This document shows, piece after piece, positions 12,001 through 24,600 of a DNA stretch of 64,000 nt. A model generated the notes under the pieces. That model did not search any database. It worked only from the letters and a program-made list of their open reading frames with translations, and was not told where the DNA came from. The stretch comes from Lates calcarifer. Taxonomy: Eukaryota > Chordata > Actinopteri > Centropomidae. The DNA is taken from contig NC_066838.1 in assembly GCF_001640805.2 (NCBI RefSeq), forward strand, positions 19,340,749 to 19,404,748, given 5' to 3'. Both the position numbers and the translations under genes were made by a program. Every line of letters begins with the position of its first letter. Within the stretch, counting starts at the first letter, position 1.

Positions 12001-15000
12001 CTTCTATCAGGTTTAGCAGGATTCAAACTGGGCAAATCAACCTTCACTGCTTCAGGCTTCGGCAGAGTTGTTGCTTTGGCAGCTGCATCCTTAACCTAGA
12101 AGCACACAAGCAATGTAAGACCATAATCACTCCTAATACAAACGCAGTTTGACTTTTCTGAGGCCTGTGTTTAACACCCACTTTACTTTACCTCTGGTGA
12201 CTCTTTTGCACTTGGTTCTGGTGCCTTGGTAGCCTGCATATCTTTCTGAGTCATCCTGACCAGTCTGAAGGGACTGATTTCTCCACGTACAACCCGATAC
12301 AACAAGCCCTAGAGAGAATCCAAAACTCAGTTTGCTAAAAACAAAAACTACGATGAGCTAATGATGAGTCTGCAAAACAGAAATGGGTTTTATCAGCTTT
12401 GAACAAACCTTGTTTCTTGGGTCTTTTAGGTTGAACATTATAGTTCTGTACTTGTTCATGTATTTGCTGTCTGTGTTGCGAAATATGTCGAACATCTCCA
12501 TCTCAATGTTTGCAACAAGCTTTGCAGCGTCACCTTCAGACATTTCCAAATCCTCACAATCACACACCCTTAACAAACAAAAAGGCAGTTAGTCTACAAT
12601 TTATTTTTCCCTGAGTCTTTAATGAAAATAATATGTTTTTGTCTAACAATGAGGAATATGTATGAGTTTACTAAGAGATTTATGATATGTGAGTCATATT
12701 GTTTCCAAAATCTGCAGTTTATTAAAATGCTACTGAAATGTTGATGACTGTATGTAATCTGCTAAGTAAAAACACTCTATAATAGTAGAGTGTATAGTAT
12801 TTTTATATGACATGACTTTACATTATCAAAGAATCCCTGACTGAGACTTTCAGACAAGCCTGTAAACCAATTCTCACCTTTTGAACAGGATGCTGGTGAG
12901 GGAGCGCTGGATGCTTTGTCTGACCTGGTTGTTGGGCTGAGGGGGTCTGGAGGAGGGAGCACTGGGCGCAGGAGGCACCAGCAGGTTTCTGGTTTCATTC
13001 AACAGTGTGGGGGCTGAAGATGATTTCTGGGATGATGATGAGACTGACACAGATGGAGGCTGAGGTCCAGACTGCTTCTTTGGTATGACATATGTGGTCT
13101 TAGAGACCATAAGGGCCCCAGTTTCATGATGTCTGGGTGCTGAGGTGGTTGGGGATTGTGCAACTGGAGAGGGACTAGATTTTGCTGGGGTGGGTGGTAC
13201 TGGGGGATCGGATTCCACAGATTTTTGCCTAGACACACCACTGTTTATTGGCTCCTTTGCTTTTTCTTCAGAGTCTGTTTGTAGTGGGAATGGCTCAGTG
13301 ACAGGCTGGGAAGGGGGAGCAGCATCTGTAGAAGTGTCCTCTGGGGACTGTGTTGAAGGAGTTACAGCCTCATTGTCAGTCCCTATCTGTTCACTGTCCA
13401 TTGTAGCTGTTAGAAAAAAGAACAGCAGGGCAGTTTGTGAATATGAAGACATATAACTATCTGTGATCTGTGACATAAACCAACATGCCATAGGATGTGC
13501 AAATCTGTAGAGTTAAAAACCAAATAAGCAATCAAAACTGCTTAGTGATTAAATCTGCTATTCATTAATAAACATAAATCTGCTTTATTGCTGATGTTGT
13601 TTATATCAGAAGAGAGCAGTGAAGTGAGCCTGTATTTGGAATTCCTCATTTGAGAAATAAACAAAATGCAAATATCCAATTCATAAGTCAAACTGAAAAT
13701 GAATAAACCTGTAAATTGACATGGTCAGAAAATTACAGGTATCCCTTTACGATATGGTGATTTTATGACTTATGAAGCTGTAATTATTGGATGGCACATA
13801 GCACAAACATACAGACACATAGGGATGTGCTCATAAGCAGTTTACATAAATAATTGGTATATGAACTAAATAACAATTATATTTTACTCCATGTTATCAC
13901 ACTCCTCCAAAACCAGCGGAGACATAACTGTGCTTTTTCTTGCCATTTTTTCTTCCTGATTTATACAACTAGGCACTCAGAACACATTAATGCTGGTTAA
14001 ATATATTACTGACAATATTAAAACTCAACTTTATAAACATCAGTCAGTTCTTATGTGTCTTTCTTTTCGTTACTGTGTTATTTAGACCACTTCGCTATAA
14101 TAATTTCATTATACTGTGTCCTTGTAACACTTAACAAAGGTTAATCAGCTGTTAATAAACATAAAGATAAGTGTACTTTGAGGATACAAGGTTTCATGTT
14201 AGGGAAATATGGACATTACTGACTCCTCATGTCTGGATTACTTTGAAGACAAAGTTGATGTGATTATTTTTACACAAATACTGGGATGTTCATATGCATT
14301 TTTTTCTAACTCGTGTTAACAAGAACCTGAAACTACACGCAGGTCGTAGTCTCAAGGCTTCACTGATAAAACCTCTGTGGCATTTTTACATCATTTATAT
14401 TGATAGAACAAATCAATAAATAGGCTTTTTTGAACCTGCATTTTGCAAGCCATCATTTGTTATAGATGCTTTAATAGTTAATGGCTGTCTGATTTACATG
14501 GCTTAAAATGCTTTTAAGTCCCCACAAATCTTCATAAAGAAGCTGAAAGTGGGAGGACATGTATTTGCCAGCCACTCTGACAAGGTTAGCTCATCACTGT
14601 GAGGAGTTTAAAGGCTGGCAGAATATCACAGTAGGGAATAATGCCAGAGAGCAACATATCCACAGTGAGGATGTGTGCTTTGGGAGAGCACACAGCAGTT
14701 GTCTCTAATCTCCTCTAGTGATCTTTACTTTTAAAACACGTCTTTTAACTTGTTTACTGGGAGGTTCTAACATCACCTTCTCAGAAATATCCTCCTGTTA
14801 TTCTGTCTGCATTTTGTAAGATTATGGAGGAAATGAGTGTGGGTGTTATTGGAATACTAAGGCAGTGCCATATGATTAATTTTGATGATTAATAGTGAAA
14901 CTGTGAATGTGCTTCAAATTTACCTCTGACTGCAATTTTATGCATATAGGCATATTGTTTCTATGATAAATATGATTGTGGATATTTGTATGAGGAAGGT

Positions 15001-15628
15001 CATACACACAAAATATTATAAATGTTATCTACTGTCTGTTTTATTGAAGATAAGCACTGATGTAAGGAGGCTAATCAAAGCCAAAAGGAAGATGCATTGA
15101 CTTAAAGGTGTATTGGCTTAAGGAGTTTCCTTAAGAAAACAAACAAGAGAACAATGTCCAGACTCATACAAAAATAATCCCTCTCAATCATTACTTATGA
15201 CCCATTATAAGTGTGTGGCAGTGTATTTATCTGGTGTATTTATCTGCATGAGACCATGTCCTCTGTCTGTATTTCCTTATTTTCCTCTTATTTTACTGGG
15301 TCTGAGACATTTCTGGGCTGCAGCCTTTGTCAGTGGGTATGAGGCACCAAAAAAAGCACATACTCCTAAATGCAGGAAACCTCCTACATATGAACAAAGA
15401 AAGAAAGTGAACAATCCAATGTTTCCCTTTCTGCTTTAGGACACACAAGCAAGTAGACCAACTATGAATGGATCAAAAAATGAATAAATACACTAATTAA
15501 TGAAGGAAGGAAGGAAGGAAGGAGGAAAGATTCAAGTGAGATGAGAAATTCTGCATCTATGAGATAAAGAATGAAGAATCTTTATTTGTGTATTGTTATG
15601 CTACTGTGTGTGTGTGTGAGAGAGAGAG

Positions 15629-15674
<46 letters not shown>

Positions 15675-18600
15675 AGTCAAAGTGAAGAAGACATGAGAGC
15701 ATTTGTCTCAGTGAGTATATGCAGTTTCATTTAGACCCTGTCAATGGTCAATTAGCCAGGCAGCCCTTAAGACCCTGTTCTTTGAACATTATTTCAATTC
15801 TGTCACTCCATCTCTCAGACCTACTATTGTGCATCCCGCCACCTCACTATTACCTCCGGGATGCTCCAGGACACGCAATTGAGAGTTTCCATCAACTACT
15901 TGCTGACTTAAATATACCACAACCAGTGTCTAGACTCTGGGGGATCCTGTCTTCACTGGCCTTACCCTTACAGAGGAAGCAACACATCAATGAAGTCTAA
16001 ATGGTAAAACTTTTTTCTGTTACTAACATCAATAAATACTGTTATACACTTCCAGATGATTCTTTCTAAGTAAACTATATTCATTATGCACATTACTGTT
16101 GTTTTCTTAGCTCACAAGATTTACTTATCTGGTGAGACTAAAAGATGACGAGGCTGTGAAACAGCGTACAGAGCACAATAGTATCGCTCTAATAAACGTT
16201 GTATCTGTAATGATTTCACAATCAACATCTTCTCCATACTACCTCATTTTTCACTTTTACTGTAGCACTGTACTGTTTCCACATTTTTATTTTTATTTCA
16301 ATTTTGCCCTGTCCCTGCTTTAGGCAGCCATTTTCTCTGGAAAACTCTTAAGGGACCAGTGTGTGGACAAACTTGTTTGAGTACTAAAACACACACACCT
16401 ATGGGAAATTTAGAGTGTATCCAATTAACCTAACTTGAATGTCTGTGAGCTGTAGGAGAAAGCTGTAGTACCCAGAGAGGACAGGCAGAAGGAGAACATG
16501 CAAACTCCACACAGAAAAGCCCCAGGCGAACCAGGGCTCAAACCCCAAACTTTCTTGCTGTGAGACGACAGTGCTAACTACTACACCACAGTGCTGCCCA
16601 CTGCAGTATATGAACTGGTGAAATGTGCTGGGGTTATATTTGGGTTCATTTATGATCAGAAAAGCTGCTGAAGCTGAAGATTATAATCCCAAATGATCTT
16701 ACTCCTAAAATTCAGCTGCAGAAGCAAAAGTGGAATCAGCACAGTAGTTCAGTTCTCAGTGTTTTAGTTCACTGGTTATAGCTTTTCATTTCTGCAATCT
16801 TTTGCAAAATAAAATAAAAGTTCTCTGATGGTGATTTAGATAAAATCTACTGTTTACCACAAAAGACCAGCAGCAAGGTTTTATCTTAAACACAAGACTA
16901 CCATATGATTTCACTGATTCAGTACCTCATGTGTACAGAATGAAAATCTGTTGACATTTCATCCTCCATGGCACTGTAAAAACTGCAGCATATTATCTTT
17001 GGTAAAACTGTTACAGGTTGGTAGACTGTGCAGTGTAGATGAGAAGATAAATACCACTTTCATACCAAGTTAGATCTTGGATAACATCTTAACAGGGTGA
17101 AACAGCTGACCTGGCTTTGTCCAAAAGTAACAAAAGCAGCTCAGTATTTAACACATTATATCTTGTTTATTTAAAAAAAAAAAAAGTGAGTGGGAAAAAA
17201 AGAAGTTGTTGTTTTACACTGAATAACGTGCTATATTATTTCTTGGCCTTGACTTCTTGAAGTGATTAGTGAACCCGCTGCTATGTGGGCCTTAATGTCT
17301 TATCTAACTCCCAGTGACAAAGTAATTCCCCCAAATTAGAACTTTTCCTTGAACAACTTGTGACATGAGGAGCCCACACACAGCCCAGTGAAGGGAATAC
17401 AGCAAGGCAATACAACGTGGTTAGACCCCTGTGTACTTTCACTAGACAAACCATTAGTCCTTTCATTACATTATGTGTCACAATATATACCATGCCATGT
17501 AGTTTAGGGGAGGTTTTCTCAGGGGTAATTGACTGTAAGGACAGATGTCAGTAGGGGAGTTATTAAGTTAAACAAAACAAAGATCAAAAATACGGAGGCA
17601 TCATCTCTAACAAACCAAGACATACTGGGAATGCCAGCAGCATTTTCCCTTTAGCTGCATGCTATTGGTTTGGCCAGTAGAGGGTGCTCGTGTTTAATAA
17701 TTAAATGCTTGAGACACTGAGGTACTGTAATTATTTCAGCGTTGGAAGAGACACATGCTGAGGATATTAAAATTTTTGAGAGCATGAGAAGGAGAAACTG
17801 TAGTTATGAGATTTAAGATGCAACAAAGAGCTACAGCGGAGATCCAAGAGAAAATTGAAAGAATAGATTTTGGCTAAAGCCTGATATTAGTGGAAACATC
17901 CCTCACATTAAATACATCTGTTTTGTTCAGACATAAGACTTTACCTATACTCACTTCTCATACTTTTCAAAACTAAGGATTACCAGTATGTATTGAACCA
18001 AAGTACTGAAAACAAGTCACAATCCCAGACCAACATCTAACTGCTGTAAACAGTGAAACCAAATCACAGATATCACATGCCTTTCTCATATCAGTGAACA
18101 CTACATCATGTGGTCAAGCTGCACTCAAGCTCAACACAAGAGTCTCACTGTACAACCTTAAGGGAAACTCAATTAACTTAATTTACTACTAAGATAGAAA
18201 TAATTTAATCAAGAATAAATTCAATGATACATGTTACATTTTAACTACCAACTACCAACTACCTTGTGGCTAAAACAGATCAGAAGTTATCCTTAAGGTC
18301 TCTATGATACTGAAATTCCATGTATTGTATCATAATGTCAAATGTTTGTGTGTAGGAAGTTATCCCAGTGAACCCTCACAGGATATCTAACCATACCACT
18401 AAAGCATCGTATGTATGAGTGGATGAGGTGTTTGCAAGTTGCGTGAATACCAAAAAGCAAGTATTGTATGTGGTTGGTGACGTGACTTCAGAGTAGAGTG
18501 AAACAGCCCACATTGAGAGCTTCACTCAGACCCTGTGTAATCGTTTTGCCCGATATAGTTCATGACCTTGCCATCACAAAACCATTAAACTCATGGAACA

Positions 18601-21600
18601 GTCTATTATATGTATATATATGTGCATGAAGCAACGCAATTTGATTATATGAAAAGCCAGCTAATTAGCTAGTTGGAGGCTTCTACAATTGGACAAATGT
18701 GTCAGCTAGCTTAAATTAATCCTTAGTGGAGACCATATCAAGACAGTGGACTTTGACCCTTCCAGTAAATTCAGACCAGTCACAGCCCAACAAGACTTTT
18801 GCAAACACGTTGGATTCATTGTGTGCATGTTTTGTGTGATGCAGGACAAGATTTGTCATGACTCAAGTGTGACAGTGATTCAGGCATTAAAGTTCAAGAC
18901 TTCAACCAAAGGCAGAGGACAAAGACAATAAAGCAGAGAGAATTCACTCTTTGCAAAAGTACTGATAGTTCAGATCAGAAGCAAGGGCCCCAACTCCATT
19001 TGCTCCAAGTCTACATTATATAGACCGTAGAGATTATGAAGTAAATGAATTCAACATCAGCTGTCTGTGGTTTTGAAGTATAAGGCTACCAAAATATTTT
19101 TAGGCAGTTTTCCTCATATTTATCATGTAAATATATTTCCTTGAGGATCAATAAGCTGAAACAGCATGTCTTGTAAATGACAATGAACTGATCTGGAAAA
19201 AAATATATTCCTGACAGGGACCCCAGTGAAAAAGTGTACTGTGGGCCCCCAAGTCAGCACCTCCCAATCTGTACATTGAACATGTACTTTTCAAGTTCAG
19301 TGTTGTACTCCATCACAAAAGTGAGGCAACACTGCTAAAAATTGCTCAAGGCTCCAACGTCACAACAGGTTGTGTCACAGATGGTGTGGAATTGGGTCTT
19401 CTGTTTTGTGTCTATTTAGTTTCTGTTTTTTAATGGCAATAATCAGATTTCAATTCAAAATATATAAATTAATGTATGTGTGAAATTGGCTCTTAAACCA
19501 CTGACAGACATTTATTTTTATGATTATGGACTCATCACTGAAAATTTAAGATTAGGGGCACAATGGCAATATTACCTAAAGCCTAGTTGTGATTTCCTGA
19601 TATATCTTACATACGGGAACTCCATGCTGTTTTGACAGGATGTAAATTAAAGGCTGAATGTCAATGTTGGCCCTGTAGTAATCCATTGCACTCTCAAAGT
19701 AGATGAAAAAAAATGATATGCCACTCTATCCTTCCAATATGCACTTACTTAAATGAAAAACAAAATTAAAAAATTGGTTACTGCTTATAGTATAGAGGAT
19801 TTGATCAGTGTCCAGGTTGTGCAAAGTATTTGTTCATGGGTGAAGTTTTTTTCTTTTTCTGATACTTCATGATCGTTCTGCATTCCCTCCACACAAAGTC
19901 AAAAAATACAGGTGGAAAGACTGATGAGCGATCATTACTAAAGGCAACTTTCAACATAAACATAATGTAATGTAGGAAAACCCATCTACAAAATGCACAC
20001 TTTCAAATGTGGTAATCAAAACCTATTAATTCCCATGACTGTTCATAGTGTAGAGATCATCCTCTTTAGCCACATTGTAAATGTTTGTATTTGTTTTGTC
20101 AAGGTACAGAAGTCAGTCTGAACACCTAAAAAAATCAAGGAAAATTGTTATCTGAGGCTATGTGGAAATAATGTCTTATACTGTATATACTGATGGAAAA
20201 GAAACATTTTGTTAAAATATAGCTATGGATTACATGTTTGACAGAAATTTGTCAATGTTTTAAGCTTCATGACCAACAATACAGTGAGATACCAAAACTT
20301 GCTATATTCACACAGAAGTGATACTCTGAGGTCCAGCAGGATTACTTTGAGACATGTCAAACTTTGTTTCCTGAGTTCCACGAAGTCATGTGTTGCAGAG
20401 ATGAAACTGTGCTGTAACTCATCATGTGCACCTGTGTTCGTCATGAAAAAACCTCTGTTCACCAGGTCTCACCCTGTCCTGAGAACTCCTGGTTAGCAGA
20501 CGCTGCTAGAAGCCTGCAACATCTCCTGACCTCAACCCCATTGAGAACCTGTGAGATGCCCTGCAACGCAACAGCTGGAGACGTGGCTTCTGCCTGTCAC
20601 CAAAAGCCAGCAGCTTAGTCAGGGTTTTCCTCAGAAAAGTGTCAGCACCTCACAGCTGCACATTCAGAGGCTCATTGGCTCCATGAGGTGTCAAGCACAG
20701 GCAGCTGCCAACAGGAGATCGCCCAGGATGAATGACTACTGTTGATAGTTATTATTTCCAAGAAAATATTATAGTTTGTTTCCCCGTTCTTTATTTTCAT
20801 TTGGTTATTTTTGATTACTTTTATTTTATTGTAGTGATATATTTCTTTTTGCCATCAGTATATATCTTACTCAAGTTCCTTGCATTCAGACATTTTTATC
20901 CACAAATCCACAGCTTTAGTGAAGTCTCCAATTCTAAAGGGTCAGTTCACCTAAAGGCTCAGTGGTATCCATTCATACATGTGTTTATGTGCCAAGGTTT
21001 TAATTTTTGAAACTTCTGCCACCACTACAATACTAACTACTGACTGTAACCTCACCTATTTGGTTGGTGCTACTACTTCATCAGAATGAAGTTCTGATGC
21101 AAACTATTAGCAGTGAGGTGTGTGGATTAGCAAAAGTATCTGTGGGAGACATTGAGAAAGTGCTGAATTGGTGTTGTGTGTTGTTTTTTTTTTTTTTTTT
21201 TGAGCACCACAGACAAATTCTGTCCATTAATATTTGATAAGCAGAATTCAATAGATTAACAGACAGAAGATGATTAATAGCTGTAAGTGCAGGTGTGAAT
21301 GCAAGACGACATGCGATCACTCATTCAGGGGTTATCTGAGCTAAAGCCAAATTCTAAAAGCCCATGCATCAAACATTTTGGGTGATTTTATTTGTGCGGA
21401 ACATGATGAGAAATGGAGAAATGGAGCCAGGCTCTATTTTTGTGATTTTTTTCTTCTTTAAATTTCTGGCATACTAAACACAGCTGTCGAACCTGACTTC
21501 TGACATGTCCGCAAAATTTACTAAAGTGATTTGTGTGTCAATTTTACCCTCCCAGACTGAAGTGAGTGACACAGAAATGTGCCTGACTGAAGGTTAAATT

Positions 21601-24600
21601 TCATGGAATTTATTTGAAATTCCACTTTAATTGAATAATTATATGGGTTGGGAAAAGGGGAATGGAAGCTGACAGTGGTTCAGTGCTCAGAGGCAACCAC
21701 AGAAATAAAGTACAGTAAAACACTCATGTTGTTTGCTGCTGTCTGTGTGTTTATATTAATATACATTGAAATGTGGAGGTTTTGCTCCCAGTACCTCACA
21801 TACTTAAAGGTCCCCTGTGGAGTTTTCTTTCTTGTAAACAAACAAATGTTTACATTCAGTGTTACTCGCCAAAACACACTGTGTATCATTGTGGTCTAAA
21901 AAATGTGATGAATGCATTCTTTCTTCATCAAACATTTGCAAAGCTGATTTTTAAAATATTTCAAATCCAGACACATTACAGCATATCTTGGTGTTACCAA
22001 GTGTAAAACTGTCAGCAGGACTGTCCTTTGCATCTCCCCGTGCATGCGTGTCCTCGTGAGTGCTCAAGAAAACAGAATAACAACTCCACAGCACAACTAC
22101 AGGTCAAAAACTCCACAGGGAACCTTAAATACGCAGTTGTTTGTGTCTGTCTTTTAGGGTACGGTTAGGGGACCTTTAAAGTTTCTCAATTAGCAGTCAA
22201 GTTTGAGGTTACATCTATAGCGTTTTAGAAAATATGGCATTTTTATAATTATGTTTAGGTTTTACACGTCTGAATTGGAGAATATGGAGATGCTCCTGCT
22301 GTATCCTTTGTAACCTAAACATATTAATAATGCAGAAATCTGGACCGTTTGGTTCACTGAACAATCATCTTTTCATTCTGCTTATTTGTTCTGTAACAAT
22401 GAACTAACTATACCACAAAAATCTAATCTGCTGTCTGCTTTATTTACCTTTATGCTGTATACTGTTGTTTTGTTCATGAAGATTAGTGAAAGTAAGGCCC
22501 TCTTCATACTTGACATTAACATGCATCTTGGGTGATCTGATCACAAGTGGACAGATTCAGGTACAAGAAGCACTGAGGACCTACGCAGATCCAATAGCTG
22601 TATATGAGCCATATATGGCCATGTTCATTTCCCAGTGTGTATATGAAGGTGTTCTAAACCACACTGAAAGACCTGCCTATTAAACTGACCTCCTCTGTGT
22701 AAGATATTGGTCTTTGCAAAAGGGAATGAATGATATACATGTTTATGAGCAGGGAAGTGAGATCTGATCCCTCTAGACTAACTTTTATGCCTGTGAACTG
22801 GCATACTTAGAACTGTCTGCTTGTGATCAGATAAGCCAAGATGCATATTAATACCAGGTGTGAACAGGGCCTAAAGTGAAGCTGTTCTGTTGCTCTTTTC
22901 TGCAATTGCACACTAACTGTAACTGTTAGAAATACAGTTTGAAACACAGTCAATGCTCAAAAGAAACCTCAAAAAGTATTATCTTTACAAAAATAATGAT
23001 GTTGATAATATGATAATAACAAGATGTTGTTTACTGCTGTGTTTGTGTGAATATGTGAAGACATGTAGATTCGCATGTGAATGTGTGTGCAAAACTGAAG
23101 GGGACAGGGGTCCAAAATGTCAGGACTATGGGTATATTCAGACTATCTTTGATTATTAAAGGAATAGGAGGAGTAGATCAAGTAGACTTCCTTCAACAAA
23201 ATATCTGCACTCAATTACTAAAAAGATGCCTATCTTCCACCAAAGTCCCAGTACAATGAGGACTTTTCTCAGAGGCTCAGAGGAATGGAGAATTTTACTG
23301 ACGGAGGCCCACTGACACTTCCACATCATCTTCATGGAAACGTGACAACAAATTTCCTTCTCAGTGTTGGGTGGAGTCCAGGCGGAAGCTCTTTCTAGCA
23401 TCTGCACTGATGAATCCTCAAGTCCCCTCTGAGTCTCTGCAGTAGCAAGAAGTCAACTCCACCTCCACCACCTCCTCCTTCTTTATACCAGATGCCCAGT
23501 CCCTATTCATCCAGGCTCCTATTCAATCTAACATTGGTGTGTCTGTGTAACGACTGATCCAAGAGTGTGTGTTTGTGTGTTGGGTGTTGATGGTTAAGGC
23601 ACTGTAAGTTGCAGCATCAAGAGACTTCATGTAAAAGCAAGTTTTCCAGGTATCTCAGACCTGGAAAGTTGTTGAGCATGAAACAGGGGCAAGAAAAGTT
23701 GTAAAATGTTGTATGTGTATGTAATGAAGTGCACTGCATAGTTTGAGTGCAGCAATTAGTTTGATTTACTGATGCAATGTTTTATGCAACTGCCAACAAA
23801 ATACATCAGCAAGATATTAGAGGCAACGGGCTGCTGTTTCAAAAGGAATCCTACATTTAAAAGCTTTTGCATCCTAAGATCTGGCACTTCCAACGCAGTG
23901 GTCCATCAACTTTGAGAAAACCATAAGGTTTGGACGCTACAACCTCATTAAGCAGGCTTCACAAAACCATTGCAGTCCATTGGTACAGAGGAGTTGGGAA
24001 AGGTTTAATGTATGGGAGTCTCAGTTTGATGCCCCCGAGCAAGACATCCTGAGTGCAGGTGTAAACAGTTTAAGAGGTGTGTGCTCCATTTAAATAAATA
24101 CAAGCTCTGGGGCATAAAGAACTTCTTTAAGCATGTTGTATGTAGTCTGTAATGTCATAGTGTGCAGACAGTACTGTGTATAAAATGTATGTAAAGTGTG
24201 CACAGCCACGTCTGCAAAGCTGGATAACCAGCTTTCCAGCACTTGGCAAAGCTCTTTAGCCAACACTATAGTGGCGTCTAATAGCAGTGTCTTTTAAATG
24301 AGTTTAAAGGTTCGTTCTTTATAAGCAGTATGACAAAAAATGGTCTTTAAATGTCTACAGGCCCGTAGACATAAAAAAAACTTTACGGGGTGTTAACGGG
24401 GCATTAAAAAAACTTTTTGGTGTATCAATTTTTAAAGTTATCGCTGTTAAGCTTTCTGGAGACAGTAATGCAAAAATAACGTGTTTCTATAATTAAAATG
24501 ATGAAAAATGTTGGGAATGTGTGAAAATCTTCATGTTGACTTTGAAATGAACATGTAAAACATTTGCTTCATGTGCACTGCAAATTATAGTGAGAAACAG

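Noticed and set aside
12357..12410. Possible C/D-box snoRNA (ATGATGA word) beside a DIDO1 exon
   Set aside because: No convincing D box or terminal stem at the right spacing.
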